Assembly: GCF_000732195.1 (NCBI RefSeq)
Contig: NZ_JNNU01000005.1
Location: forward strand, 1 to 64,000
Source: Neorhizobium vignae
Lineage (GTDB): Bacteria > Pseudomonadota > Alphaproteobacteria > Rhizobiales > Rhizobiaceae
Reading direction: 5' to 3'
Length of the DNA: 64,000 nt
Part shown: piece by piece, positions 1 to 9,165 of the stretch
Layout: each line of letters starts with the position of its first letter
Numbering within the stretch: position 1 is the first letter of the stretch
Made by a program: the position numbers and the translations under genes
The notes under the pieces: generated by a model
Databases searched by the model: none
What the model saw: only the letters and a program-made list of their open reading frames with translations
Told to the model about the DNA's origin: nothing

Positions 1-316
1 GCTCAAACTTGCTCTTTGCCATTGAATGCTTCCTGTGAACATAAGGGTGGACCCGGCGACCGGGTTTGGTGTCGCCGTTTAAGGCTTTCCACTAGAATGC
101 GCAAGACATAATTACGACGCGCGCCCGGACAAGGGGAGCAGGCGAAATCGGCTTGAAAATGCCCGGGGACGGCCGCTTCGGCACGCGCTCGGTTCAAGTT
201 CCAGACCGGCTCCAACTCCGGGCTTCATCAAGCCGCGCGATCACCCGACCCGCTTCGGAAGGGATGCAGGAAAGCGCTGCGCCGATGGCAGGCCGTCTTT
301 ATAATCACGGAGATTG
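1..316. other. Gene-free stretch downstream of tRNA-Gly
   Basis: I see no convincing gene here. A 70-codon minus-strand frame (3-215) has no recognisable domain and no good Shine-Dalgarno. A small inverted repeat (ACCCGG at 51-56, CCGGGT at 60-65) could be a weak hairpin downstream of the minus-strand tRNA transcript, but it lacks a long T tract. The stretch is probably the 3' flank of the tRNA operon. Confidence 0.4.
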
Positions 317-390
317 TGGAGCGGGTAGCGGGAATCGAACCCGCGTATTCAGCTTGGAAGGCTGCTGCTCTACCATTGAGCTATACCCGC
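317..390 (-). tRNA. tRNA-Gly (anticodon TCC)
   Basis: The minus strand folds as a complete cloverleaf: acceptor GCGGGTA paired with TACCCGC, a T-arm with GGTTCGATTCC, anticodon loop CTTCCAA giving TCC, discriminator T and an encoded CCA (317-319). It reads GGA/GGG glycine codons. It lies 25 bases downstream of tRNA-Tyr on the same strand, so the two are probably one transcript. Confidence 0.97.
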
Positions 391-415
391 GGTGTGGTGT
401 CCGATCAGAGACGAA

Positions 416-500
416 TGGTGGAGAGAGTTGGATTTGAACCAACGTAGGCTGAGCCAACGGATTTACAGTCCGTCCCCTTTAACCACTCGGGCATCTCTCC
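416..500 (-). tRNA. tRNA-Tyr (anticodon GTA)
   Basis: The minus strand gives an 85-base class II tRNA with a long variable arm. The acceptor is GGAGAGA paired with TCTCTCC, the anticodon loop CTGTAAA gives GTA, the T-arm is GGTTCAAATCC, and a CCA is encoded at 416-418. It is first in a Tyr-Gly tRNA transcript driven by the promoter at 572-600. Confidence 0.97.
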
Positions 501-571
501 AGTTTTTCGTCCGGATCGTGAGACCAAGTTCGTCAGACCTTGAAGCTTGCCGCCCCTCGATCTGCGCCGCG

Positions 572-600
572 TATATGACCGCCTCGTTCTCGTCTGTCAA
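572..600 (-). promoter_or_regulatory. Sigma70-type promoter for tRNA-Tyr/tRNA-Gly
   Basis: On the minus strand TTGACA (595-600) is followed by exactly 17 bases and then CATATA (572-577), a near-ideal housekeeping promoter about 70 bases upstream of the tRNA-Tyr 5' end. This is the clearest canonical promoter in the window and fits a strongly expressed stable RNA. Confidence 0.75.
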
Positions 601-702
601 CACGAGGAAGAAGCAAAAATGACGAAAATAAATCAGTCGCTCTTTCGATCCTCCTCGGCGTCGAGGGCTTTGCCCGGAGAACGAGGATGGCTATAAGGCC
701 TG

Positions 703-1581
703 ATGAGCAAGGACGACAAACAAGACAAATCCACCCGCGACACCCATTACGCAACGCTTCGGCGCGCCGTGCGCGACGCCAGACGCGAACGCGGGGAAAT
801 TCCGACGCCGCCGGTGAAGCGGCCGAAATCCAACAAGGACTGGAAGCCGCCGCAGCTTCAGGCGGAACAGGTCTTCCTTTATGGCCTACACACGGTGCGG
901 GCAGCTCTCGACAATCCAGAGCGCAAGCTCATCAAACTGTCGGTAACGCAGAACGCCTTTGCAAGGCTCGATATCGGCGAACCGGAGACGCTGTCCTTTC
1001 CGGTCGAGTTCGTCTCGCCCCAGGATATCGACAAGGTGCTTGGCCCCGAGGCCATCCATCAGGGCGTGATGCTGGAAACACGGCCCCTGCCCGTCCGCCG
1101 GCTGGAAGGCTTGAAAGAAAGTCCGCTGCTGCTGGTTCTCGACCAGGTGACCGACCCCCACAATGTCGGCGCGATCATGCGCTCGGCCGTCGCTTTCGGC
1201 GCCGGCGCCATCATCACCACCCAGAGACATAGCCCAACCGAATCCGGCGTGCTGGCCAAATCGGCCTCCGGGGCGCTGGAACTCATACCTTATATACAGA
1301 TCACCAACCTCGCCGACGCGATCGAGGAATTGCACCGGCTCGGCTTCCAGACGATCGGGCTCGATTCGGAAGGCCCCGCCCCGCTCGAAGGCACATTTGC
1401 CGGCGGCCGGATCGCACTGGTGCTCGGCTCTGAGGGCAAGGGTCTGCGGCAGAAGACCCGCGAGACGGTCAACGCGCTTGCCCGCCTCGACATGCCGGGC
1501 GCCATCAAATCGCTCAACGTCTCGAACGCCGCAGCGATCGCGCTCTACGCGACACAGCAGCATCTCGCCAAGGCCGGTTGA
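703..1581 (+). CDS. rlmB: 23S rRNA 2'-O-ribose methyltransferase, RlmB/TrmH (SpoU) family
   Basis: A 292-residue SPOUT-class methyltransferase. After a basic N-terminus (about 1-55) comes the L30e-like substrate domain (YGLHTVRAAL near 60). Three SpoU motifs follow: DPHNVGAIMRSA near 150, LVLGSEGKGL near 240 and IKSLNVSNAAAIALY near 268. The family methylates G2251 of 23S rRNA using SAM, and the motif set with an L30e domain fits RlmB better than tRNA methylase TrmH. It is divergent from the tRNA-Tyr/Gly transcript. The exact rRNA target is inferred from family, not proven. Confidence 0.88.
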   Translation: MSKDDKQDKSTRDTHYATLRRAVRDARRERGEIPTPPVKRPKSNKDWKPPQLQAEQVFLYGLHTVRAALDNPERKLIKLSVTQNAFARLDIGEPETLSFPVEFVSPQDIDKVLGPEAIHQGVMLETRPLPVRRLEGLKESPLLLVLDQVTDPHNVGAIMRSAVAFGAGAIITTQRHSPTESGVLAKSASGALELIPYIQITNLADAIEELHRLGFQTIGLDSEGPAPLEGTFAGGRIALVLGSEGKGLRQKTRETVNALARLDMPGAIKSLNVSNAAAIALYATQQHLAKAG

Positions 1582-1658
1582 GCCGAGCCGTTTTAGACTC
1601 CCATGCGCGGGGCAAACGTGTCATGGGAAGTCCCAAGCAACCGACGTGACCAGCCGCC

Positions 1659-2456
1659 ATGGAATTCATGCTCGCCACATTCGAAAAAGCCGCGCTGCTC
1701 GCGGGCAAGGCCATCCTGGACATCTACAGGGCCGGGCCGAGCACCAGCTACAAGGCCGATCGGTCCCCGGTCACGGAGGCGGACGAGCGGGCTGAGGAGA
1801 TCATCCTCGCCGAACTCGCCCGAGCCTTTCCAGACATTCCCGTTATCGCTGAAGAATCGGTCGCAATGGGACGCATCCCGTCGATCGAAGGGCGCGCCTT
1901 CATCCTGGTCGATCCCCTGGACGGCACCAAGGAATTCATAAACAACCGCGAGGATTTCACGGTCAACATCGCTCTCATCGAGAACGGTGCGCCGATCCTC
2001 GGCGCCGTATATGCCCCTGCCCTCAAGGTCGCCTATCTCGGCGGCGGTGGTCGGGCGGAAAAACTCGTCGTCGATGACGACTTCGCGGTGACGAGCCGGG
2101 AGCCGATCGTCGCAAGGCCGGTCGGGAGCCGGCCGATCTGCGTCGCGAGCCGCTCTCACAATTCCGCAGAGACCGAGGCCTTTCTCGAGAAATCCGGCGC
2201 CGCCGATATCCGCAGCATCGGCTCCTCGCTGAAATTCTGTCTGCTGGCGGAGGGCGCCGCCGATCTCTATCCCCGCTTCGGTCGAACCATGGAATGGGAC
2301 ACCGCAGCCGGCGACGCCGTGCTTCGTGCCGCCGGCGGCAGCACGGTGACGACCGACGGCAAGCCGCTCACCTACGGCAAGACCGGTCGACCTGGCATGC
2401 TGGATTTCGCCAACCCCGATTTCATCGCCTGGGGATCGCGGCCCGCAAACGCTTGA
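1659..2456 (+). CDS. cysQ: 3'(2'),5'-bisphosphate nucleotidase CysQ (inositol monophosphatase fold)
   Basis: 265 residues. It removes the 3' phosphate from PAP, the by-product of sulfate assimilation and sulfotransfer. The metal-binding signature of the Li-sensitive phosphatase family is present: EES near 66-68, DPLDGTKEF at about 85-93 and WDTAAGDA near 211. The start at 1659 has no strong Shine-Dalgarno, and an internal ATG at 1668 (MLATFEK) aligns better with the family's usual N-terminus. SuhB-like inositol phosphatases share the fold, but the DGTKEF variant and the length favour CysQ. Confidence 0.88.
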   Translation: MEFMLATFEKAALLAGKAILDIYRAGPSTSYKADRSPVTEADERAEEIILAELARAFPDIPVIAEESVAMGRIPSIEGRAFILVDPLDGTKEFINNREDFTVNIALIENGAPILGAVYAPALKVAYLGGGGRAEKLVVDDDFAVTSREPIVARPVGSRPICVASRSHNSAETEAFLEKSGAADIRSIGSSLKFCLLAEGAADLYPRFGRTMEWDTAAGDAVLRAAGGSTVTTDGKPLTYGKTGRPGMLDFANPDFIAWGSRPANA

Positions 2457-2585
2457 GCGCCGTCGTCCTCCTGTCATCATTCGGTGACATTGGCGACAGA
2501 GCCAATCCGACGCGTTGCATTCCCTTTCGGATGCGCCTAGGAAGCCGCTGCGCGTGAGATTGCCGAGCAAAGATGAGGATTATTG

Positions 2586-3890
2586 ATGCGTATTGTGATG
2601 GTTGGATCGGGTTATGTCGGCCTCGTGTCGGGAGCCTGCTTTGCGGATTTCGGACATGACGTGATCTGCGTCGACAAGGCCGCCGAAAAGATCGAGGCGC
2701 TTAGACAAGGCGTCATCCCGATCTTCGAGCCGGGCCTCGAGGCGCTGGTCGAATCGAACGTCAAATCCCGTCGCCTTTCCTTCACCACGGAGCTTGGCCC
2801 CGCGGTGGCCGACGCGGATGTCGTCTTCATCGCCGTCGGCACCCCGTCGCGCCGCGGCGACGGCCATGCCGATCTCGGTTACGTCTATGCCGCAGCACGC
2901 GAAATCGCCGAAGCGCTGACGGGCTTCACCGTCATCGTCACCAAGTCGACCGTCCCGGTCGGCACCGGCGACGAGGTGGAGCGGATCATCCGCGAAACCA
3001 ATCCGGATGCGGATTTCGCCGTCGTCTCCAACCCGGAGTTTCTTCGCGAAGGTGCTGCAATCGAGGACTTCAAGCGCCCGGACCGCATCGTCGTCGGCCT
3101 GTCCGACGAGCGTGCCCGCAGCGTGATGACGGAAGTCTACCGGCCACTCTACCTCAACCAGTCGCCGCTCCTCTTCACCAGCCGCCGCACGTCCGAGCTG
3201 ATCAAATACGCCGCCAACGGCTTCCTCGCCATGAAGATCACCTTCATCAACGAGATGGCAGACCTCTGCGAGCGTGTCGGCGCCGACGTCCAGGACGTTT
3301 CGCGCGGCATCGGCCTCGACGGTCGTATCGGCTCGAAGTTCCTGCATGCAGGTCCCGGCTATGGCGGCTCCTGCTTCCCGAAGGACACGCTGGCGCTCGC
3401 CAAGACCGCCCAGGACTATGACAGCCCTGTCCGCCTGATCGAAACCACCATCGCCGTCAACGATACCCGCAAGCGTGCAATGGGCCGCAAGGTGATCGCG
3501 GCGGCCGGCGGCGACGTGCGGGGCAAGAAGGTCGCCGTGTTCGGGTTGACCTTCAAGCCGAACACCGACGACATGCGCGACAGCCCGGCCATCGCCGTCG
3601 TCCAGACTCTGCAGGATGCCGGCGCGATCGTGTCCGGCTACGATCCGGAAGGCATGGAAAACGCCAGGCAGATGATGGATATCGAGTTCGCCAGCGGTCC
3701 CTACCAGGCCGCCGAAGGCGCGGATGTCGCGGTTCTGGTGACCGAGTGGAACGAATTTCGCGCGCTCGATCTCGAACGCCTGAAGTCCGTCATGAAGAGC
3801 CCTGTCCTCGTCGATCTGCGCAATGTCTATCGAGCGCCTGAAGTCGAGGCGCACGGCTTTGCCTATTCCGGCGTCGGAAAACTGCGCTAG
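2586..3890 (+). CDS. ugd: UDP-glucose 6-dehydrogenase
   Basis: 434 residues. It oxidises UDP-glucose to UDP-glucuronate with NAD for capsule, exopolysaccharide or lipid A sugars. The N-terminal Rossmann motif GSGYVG is at 7-12, the central helix follows, the catalytic nucleophile is Cys263 in GGSCFPKDT, and the C-terminal UDP-binding domain carries GLTFKPNTDD. ATG at 2586 is preferred over an in-frame TTG at 2583. Rhizobial homologues are often called rkpK. It stands alone here with no polysaccharide cluster beside it. Confidence 0.95.
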   Translation: MRIVMVGSGYVGLVSGACFADFGHDVICVDKAAEKIEALRQGVIPIFEPGLEALVESNVKSRRLSFTTELGPAVADADVVFIAVGTPSRRGDGHADLGYVYAAAREIAEALTGFTVIVTKSTVPVGTGDEVERIIRETNPDADFAVVSNPEFLREGAAIEDFKRPDRIVVGLSDERARSVMTEVYRPLYLNQSPLLFTSRRTSELIKYAANGFLAMKITFINEMADLCERVGADVQDVSRGIGLDGRIGSKFLHAGPGYGGSCFPKDTLALAKTAQDYDSPVRLIETTIAVNDTRKRAMGRKVIAAAGGDVRGKKVAVFGLTFKPNTDDMRDSPAIAVVQTLQDAGAIVSGYDPEGMENARQMMDIEFASGPYQAAEGADVAVLVTEWNEFRALDLERLKSVMKSPVLVDLRNVYRAPEVEAHGFAYSGVGKLR

Positions 3891-3950
3891 AATAGTCCGC
3901 AGGACGGCGGGCCGGCGGGATCCTCGGGCTCAGCCCAAGGATTGTGTCGC

Positions 3951-4331
3951 ATGACCACGCAAGGGAAAATAGCCTGGGCCATGACCGCGGTGCTGACAGC
4001 ATCGCCGTCGGCGCTGGCCCAGACACAGACCCAGGCGCTACGCTCTGCCGAACAACACATATCGTGTTCGGCCTTCTATTCGATGCGCCAGATCATGGCC
4101 AAGGAGTTCGGCAAGAGCGACACGGCCGAAGGCACTGTTTCCCGCGACGAAGAGCATATGCATGCGGCGCTGGTGATCCTGCAGGACAATCACTATCCGC
4201 GAAACGAAGCGACAGCGCTTTTCGAGAGACTGACGCAGCAGATGCTGGAAAAGACGCAATCGATGGCGGAAGCGGATTTCGCCGCGCTGGACCGGTCCTG
4301 CCAATCTCTTCTTGAACAATCCGGGCGATAG
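3951..4331 (+). CDS. Small secreted protein of unknown function
   Basis: 126 residues from ATG 3951. The N-terminus is a typical signal peptide (hydrophobic segment ending ALAQ, cleavage near residue 23), so the mature protein of about 100 residues should be periplasmic. Two cysteines (ISCSAF near 38 and RSCQSLL near 118) could form a disulfide. The mature part is predicted helical and acidic, with no domain I recognise. It lies 60 bases after ugd and just before a lytic transglycosylase, so a cell-envelope role is possible but only inferred. Confidence 0.75.
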   Translation: MTTQGKIAWAMTAVLTASPSALAQTQTQALRSAEQHISCSAFYSMRQIMAKEFGKSDTAEGTVSRDEEHMHAALVILQDNHYPRNEATALFERLTQQMLEKTQSMAEADFAALDRSCQSLLEQSGR

Positions 4332-4395
4332 GCGTTCCGATCGCATGTTCCAGTCGCCAAAGGCTTTCAAGCCGCGACGTGATTGGGCATATTGC

Positions 4396-5340
4396 ATGTC
4401 GATGATGTTTCACCGTCTCATGCAAACAGGTTTGGGCCAAGCAGTTCTGGGCTTGTCTTTGGCCGCCGCGCCGTTTGGCGGAAGCATCCGTGCTGCGCAA
4501 GAGACGGCCGTCCCCGAATGCCGGTACGAGCGTGCAGCGTCGGACGAGATTGGGCGATTGTGCATTCGTCCCAACGCCTACAACGCGGATCTCTGCCACG
4601 TCATGGAGCAGCTGGCGGTCATGAACGGGCTGCCGCCGGAATTCTTCGCGCGCCTGATCTGGCGGGAGAGCCTGTTTCGGCCGAACGCGGTGAGCCCGAA
4701 AGGTGCTGAAGGTATCGCCCAGTTCATGCCGGCGACCGCGAAGATCCGCGGTCTGCAAAACAGCTTCGATGTCATAGAAGCCCTTGCCGCATCCTCGCTC
4801 TATCTCAGGGATCTGCGCGACCGTTTCGGCAATCTCGGCCTTGCCGCCGCGGCCTATAATGCCGGCGAAGCCGGGCTGGAAACATTCCTGAAGGCCGGCC
4901 GGCTGCCGATCGAGACGCGCGACTACGTGTTTGCGATTACCGGTCACTCGGCGGAGACATGGAAAGACAATCCGCCGAAGACGGCGGCTCAGGCCCTCGC
5001 CCCGCAAAAAAACTTCATCGACGGATGCATACAGCTCGCCGCCACGAGGCGTCTCAACGAGACCGTTCTGATCGCATCGGCGGATTGGGCGCCATGGGGC
5101 GTGCAGCTTTCCGCGCACTACAATCCGAATATCGCCAGCCAGCTGTTTGCCAACACGATCGGCCGGCTGCCGGCGCCGCTCAACGCGGAACGGGCGCTCG
5201 TCGTGCGGCAGAAACGGGGCAATTTCGGCCATCGCCCGCGCTATGCGGCGCGGATCGGCCGCGCCACAAGAGCCGAGGCGACCGACCTATGTGCGAAGAT
5301 CAGGGCACACGCGGTGCCCTGCACGGTTTTCAGAAACTGA
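4396..5340 (+). CDS. Periplasmic lytic transglycosylase, SLT domain
   Basis: 314 residues from ATG 4396, chosen because it puts a signal peptide (cleavage after IRAA near 34) at the N-terminus. In-frame starts further upstream (4312, 4345) would add a non-hydrophobic leader. The goose-lysozyme-like domain has catalytic Glu91 in RESLFRP, then GAEGIAQFMP (104-112) and AYNAGE (153-158), all hallmarks of soluble lytic transglycosylases cutting peptidoglycan. The C-terminal about 60 residues resemble a SPOR-like region (CAKIRAHAVPCTVF). An earlier start would overlap the preceding small secreted protein. Confidence 0.85.
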   Translation: MSMMFHRLMQTGLGQAVLGLSLAAAPFGGSIRAAQETAVPECRYERAASDEIGRLCIRPNAYNADLCHVMEQLAVMNGLPPEFFARLIWRESLFRPNAVSPKGAEGIAQFMPATAKIRGLQNSFDVIEALAASSLYLRDLRDRFGNLGLAAAAYNAGEAGLETFLKAGRLPIETRDYVFAITGHSAETWKDNPPKTAAQALAPQKNFIDGCIQLAATRRLNETVLIASADWAPWGVQLSAHYNPNIASQLFANTIGRLPAPLNAERALVVRQKRGNFGHRPRYAARIGRATRAEATDLCAKIRAHAVPCTVFRN

Positions 5341-5394
5341 GGCGGGATGCGGCAAGCGAAGGCAGGCCTTCCGCTTGCGGCACATGGTTCTCGA

Positions 5395-5757
5395 TCAGCA
5401 GTTCTGTGCCTGCCCGGGCGCGAGAGTTCCGTCCGCATTGGGCGTCGCCGAGCCCGAACCCTGCGGCAGATTGCCGGGCGGGCATTTGGAACCGCCGGAA
5501 TTGCCGGTCGTGCTACCGGTCGTATTGGAATCAAGCGCGCCTGCCCCGGCGCCACTCAGCGGAGCCGTGGCATTGCCGTTGAGCGTGCCGGAACCGGAGC
5601 CGCTGGCGCCCGAACCTGAAACGGATCCGCTGGTTCCCGCAGAACCTGAGCCAGAAGCGCCGCCGGATGCTGATCCGGTTCCCGAACCCGACTGAGCGAC
5701 CGCGGCAGTGGCGAGACCGAGCGACAGTGCGCCGACGGTGAGTATCTTTACAAACAT
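5395..5757 (-). CDS. Gly/Ser-rich secreted protein
   Basis: 120 residues on the minus strand. Start at 5757 is supported by AGAGGAAA about 6 bases upstream and by a clean signal peptide (MFVKILTVGALSLGLATAAVAQ). The mature chain is low-complexity, dominated by Gly, Ser, Thr and Ala with repeated SGSG/SGSA units, and ends in a short segment with two cysteines (KCPPG and a terminal QNC). Rhizobial genomes encode such short exported proteins, but I know no function. Its composition suggests a disordered surface or periplasmic protein. Confidence 0.75.
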   Translation of the reverse strand: MFVKILTVGALSLGLATAAVAQSGSGTGSASGGASGSGSAGTSGSVSGSGASGSGSGTLNGNATAPLSGAGAGALDSNTTGSTTGNSGGSKCPPGNLPQGSGSATPNADGTLAPGQAQNC

Positions 5758-5966
5758 TGGGTTTCCTCTCGTGGGACTTTCCAGACATGCCCTACGGCCG
5801 TCTAACCCCGCCGACCGCAGAAGGTTTCCGAGTTTCTGCGCAGACCTCTCAGGCTTGCGGACGATGGCGGGCAAAAGCCGGCGATACCGAAGGCATAGGC
5901 CAGGTCCGCCGCAGACGCCACGACGACCTGATGAGAAAGAAATCGACACCGATGCCAGGAAAGGAG

Positions 5967-6042
<76 letters not shown>

Positions 6043-6293
6043 ACTTTCGAGTGCGGAGTTACCAGATTTTCCCCTCCTGTAAAGAGAAAATCGCCGCAAC
6101 ATGAGATAGCGTGCATTCGAGCCGCGTTGTTTCACTCGCCGGCGATGGCGCAAGGCGCTTGTCCAAAAGCCTGTTTTTCCTGTACTTAATGCCGTCCCGC
6201 CGGCATGGTCCTGTCACAGGATCGTGTTAGCTCACCTGGTTACAGCGTCCCTTGCGCGGCCCATCGGGCGGCGGCACCCTTAAAGGCCCGTTC

Positions 6294-7067
6294 ATGTCGT
6301 CCCAGACGAACAAGCTCTCCATCATCGCCTCGACCGCCCCGGAAGCACAATCCGCGCTGGAGGAACTCGTACGGCTCTACGGGAATGTGCCGACCGCAGA
6401 AGCCGACGTGATCGTCGCGCTCGGTGGCGACGGTTTCATGCTGCAGACGCTGCACGACACGATCAATACGGGCAAAAGCGTCTATGGGATGAACTGCGGT
6501 TCGGTCGGCTTCCTGATGAACGATTTTCGCGCCGAGCGACTCCATGAGCGGGTGGCCGAATCGGTGGAAAACGAATTCCACCCGCTGAAGATGACGACGG
6601 AAAACGAGGACGGCTCGACATCGGTGGCCCTCGCCATCAACGAGGTCTATCTTTTCCGGCAATCATACCAGGCGGCCAAGCTGCGAGTGGAAATCGACGG
6701 CCATGTGCGGCTGGAGGAGCTGATCTGTGACGGCCTGATGATCGCCACGCCCGCAGGCTCCACCGCCTACAATCTGTCGGCGCATGGGCCGATCCTGCCG
6801 CTGGAAGCCCCGCTCCTCGCCATGACGCCGGTCTCGGCGTTTCGGCCGCGGCGCTGGCGCGGCGCATTGCTGCCGAACCATGTCTGCGTCGACATTCACA
6901 TCCTCGAGCCGGAGAAGCGGCCAGTCAACGCCGTTGCCGACAATACCGAGGTGAAGTCGGTGCTGAAGGTGCGGGTGGCGCAATCGACCGAGATCACCGC
7001 GCGCATCCTCTCCGATCCGAATCATTCCTGGTCGGACCGGATTCTCGCGGAGCAGTTCAACAACTGA
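6294..7067 (+). CDS. nadK: NAD kinase
   Basis: 257 residues from ATG 6294, which has AAAGG about 7 bases upstream; an in-frame start at 6252 would add 14 non-conserved residues. It phosphorylates NAD to NADP using ATP. The diagnostic GGDG motif (LGGDGFMLQTLH near 42-53) and the NE/D and TPAGSTAYNLSAHGPILP signatures are intact. It stands alone between tRNA-Thr and a TetR/MFS pair. Confidence 0.94.
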   Translation: MSSQTNKLSIIASTAPEAQSALEELVRLYGNVPTAEADVIVALGGDGFMLQTLHDTINTGKSVYGMNCGSVGFLMNDFRAERLHERVAESVENEFHPLKMTTENEDGSTSVALAINEVYLFRQSYQAAKLRVEIDGHVRLEELICDGLMIATPAGSTAYNLSAHGPILPLEAPLLAMTPVSAFRPRRWRGALLPNHVCVDIHILEPEKRPVNAVADNTEVKSVLKVRVAQSTEITARILSDPNHSWSDRILAEQFNN

Positions 7068-7114
7068 CTCAGCGTCAGCTTACGCAGACGAAACCTATTG
7101 CCTCTGCGTGAGGT

Positions 7115-7771
7115 TCAGCGCTTCGGGGAAAAGGCTCGCAGAAAGGTGCGGGTGGCGTTCGCCGCCATCTGGTCGATTTCCGATTCGGGCGTCTGGCGGC
7201 CGATCTGCTGATCGTAGCGAAGATCGGCTGCCAGAAGCGCCATATACTGGCGGGCGGCAAGGGCCGGATCGTCGATCTCGAGATAACCGCCATGGGCAAG
7301 CTGCGCCAGGCGGGCGGCGATGGCCGGATATTTCTTGCCCGGCCCGTATTCCTTCCATGTTTCGAAAAGCTCGGGGAATCGGGCGCCTTCTGTCTCGACC
7401 ACCTTGCGCAGCCAGCGGCCGTTCGGGTCGCAGATCGCCTTGCGCAGGAGCTGGGCCGAAAACTGCGTCAGCTCCGTCTCGATATCCAGCGGGGCCACGG
7501 GGAACGTATCGAGTACCCGAAAGAAGCCGGCGCTGGAGCGGTCGGTGATTTCCGCGACCACGACCTTGAAGAGATTATCCTTGTCGCCCAGCTGATTGTA
7601 GATGGTCTGGCGCGACACCCCTGCCCTTGCCGCGATCGCATCGATGCTGGCGCCGCCGAAGCCTTCCTGGGCAAAAACATCGGCTGCAGCATTGAGGATC
7701 GCCTGGCGCTTGTTCTGCGCCGGCGGCCAGGTGTCGTAATCGCGCGGAAGTTCGGCAGACGAATTTTTCAT
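7115..7771 (-). CDS. TetR-family transcriptional repressor of the adjacent MFS gene (inferred)
   Basis: 218 residues from ATG 7771. The N-terminal helix-turn-helix of TetR regulators is clear (ILNAAADVFAQEGFGGASIDAIAARAGVS with TIYNQLGDKDNLF following, about 24-65), and the C-terminal ligand domain is helical with no recognised ligand. It is divergent from the MFS pump gene, with a perfect inverted repeat between them at 7799-7816. That arrangement is typical of a repressor controlling itself and an efflux pump; the inducer is unknown. Confidence 0.88.
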   Translation of the reverse strand: MKNSSAELPRDYDTWPPAQNKRQAILNAAADVFAQEGFGGASIDAIAARAGVSRQTIYNQLGDKDNLFKVVVAEITDRSSAGFFRVLDTFPVAPLDIETELTQFSAQLLRKAICDPNGRWLRKVVETEGARFPELFETWKEYGPGKKYPAIAARLAQLAHGGYLEIDDPALAARQYMALLAADLRYDQQIGRQTPESEIDQMAANATRTFLRAFSPKR

Positions 7772-7790
7772 GACATCACTATACCGGGGC

Positions 7791-7820
7791 TTGACGGATT
7801 GGACAATTGTGTCCAAAATA
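7791..7820 (+). promoter_or_regulatory. Operator and probable promoter between tetR and the MFS gene
   Basis: TTGGACA and TGTCCAA flank ATTG at 7799-7816, a perfect 7+4+7 inverted repeat of TetR-operator type. TTGACG at 7791-7796 and an AT-rich -10-like segment near 7814-7820 bracket it, so a bound repressor would cover the spacer of a plus-strand promoter. Site and symmetry are seen directly; the protein that binds is inferred from gene order. Confidence 0.65.
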
Positions 7821-7941
7821 ATTTACATGATTGTTCAGGCCCTTCCTCCCGTACCTGGCCGACTCTCATATTCATCTCCCATATTCGTCTTCGCCCTGCC
7901 GTTACCACGGCAGATGTGGTGACGGGAAAGGTTTTTTCCAA

Positions 7942-9147
7942 ATGCAAAGCAGAGCTCCATCGCATGCCCTGTCGCTCGGGCTGCTCTCCGCTATCGGGCT
8001 TTTCGCCCTCGACATGTACCTTCCGGCACTGCCGACCATCCGTGCAGATCTCAACGCCGACAGCCATGCGGTGCAGGCGAGCCTGATCTCTTTCTTCGCC
8101 GCCATGGCAGTTTCGCAGATCGCGTATGGCCCGCTCTCCGATATGTTCGGCCGCAAGAAGCCGCTTTATGTCGGTCTCGCCCTTTATGCGATCGGGGCGG
8201 TCGGCTGCGCCCTGTCGCCGTCGATCGAGTGGCTGATCGCCTTCCGGTTCCTGCAGGGCATGGGTGCCTGCGCCGGCGTCGTCATCTCCCGCGCCATCGT
8301 CCGCGACCTGCATACCGGTCCGGCCGCAGCGCAATTGATGTCCCGGCTGATGCTGGTGTTCAGCGTCTCGCCGATCCTCGCCCCGCTGGCCGGCAGCATC
8401 GTCACGGTGTTCGGCGACTGGCGGCTGATCTTCTGGGTGATGGTCGGCGCGGGTGCCGTCGGGGCCGTCGTCGCGGTCTTTTTCCTTGAAGAAACCCGCC
8501 TGCCCGCCGCGCGCAGTGAAAGCAGCCTCGCCGGCGCGCTCAGGTCCTATGGCACGCTGCTCCGGGATCCCTATTATCTCGGGCTGGTGCTGATCGCCTC
8601 CTTCGGCATGTCGAGCTACATGATCTATGTGGCGAATTCATCCTTCGTACTGATCGAGCATTACGGCCTGTCGCCGACTTTCTACAGCGTCGTCTTCTCG
8701 TGCAATGCGGTCGCCTTCATCGGCATGTCCCAGCTGAACGGCTGGCTCTCCCGCAAGATCGGGCTGCGGAAAGTGATCCGCGGCGCGGTGTTCGGATATT
8801 CGGCGATGATGGTGATGCTGGCACTCGTCACCTCGCTCGGCATCGACCGTCTCGATGTGATGGCCGCCTTCCTGTTCGCCGGCTACGGCTTCCTCGGCAT
8901 GATCATTCCGACGGCGGCGGTGCTGGCGCTCGAACATCACGGCCGGATCGCCGGCACGGCGTCGGCCATGATGGGGACGATCCAGTTCGTCACATCGGCG
9001 GTCGTGATCGGCCTCGGCGGCATGTTCGTCGACGGAACTTCGCTGCCGATGGTCACGGTCATCGCGCTGTGCGCGGTGGTCGTCTTCCTGCTGTCGCTTG
9101 TCGTGCTGCGCAGCCGCCGAGGGGCCATGGCGGTCGCGGCGGAATAA
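7942..9147 (+). CDS. Bcr/CflA-family MFS drug efflux transporter
   Basis: 401 residues from ATG 7942, with about 12 hydrophobic segments. The first helix carries ALDMYLPALP, characteristic of DHA1 Bcr/CflA drug:proton antiporters. The loop after helix 2 has GPLSDMFGRKK (motif A), and RAIVRD is near helix 4-5. Members export bicyclomycin, chloramphenicol-like drugs or sulfonamides; the substrate here is not predictable. It should be controlled by the divergent TetR gene through the operator at 7799-7816. A hairpin terminator follows the stop codon. Confidence 0.87.
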   Translation: MQSRAPSHALSLGLLSAIGLFALDMYLPALPTIRADLNADSHAVQASLISFFAAMAVSQIAYGPLSDMFGRKKPLYVGLALYAIGAVGCALSPSIEWLIAFRFLQGMGACAGVVISRAIVRDLHTGPAAAQLMSRLMLVFSVSPILAPLAGSIVTVFGDWRLIFWVMVGAGAVGAVVAVFFLEETRLPAARSESSLAGALRSYGTLLRDPYYLGLVLIASFGMSSYMIYVANSSFVLIEHYGLSPTFYSVVFSCNAVAFIGMSQLNGWLSRKIGLRKVIRGAVFGYSAMMVMLALVTSLGIDRLDVMAAFLFAGYGFLGMIIPTAAVLALEHHGRIAGTASAMMGTIQFVTSAVVIGLGGMFVDGTSLPMVTVIALCAVVVFLLSLVVLRSRRGAMAVAAE

Positions 9148-9165
9148 CCGACCTGCCCACACAAT

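Noticed and set aside
3..215. 70-codon minus-strand frame at the window start
   Set aside because: Arg/Pro-rich composition typical of a chance frame in GC-rich DNA; no homologue recognised.
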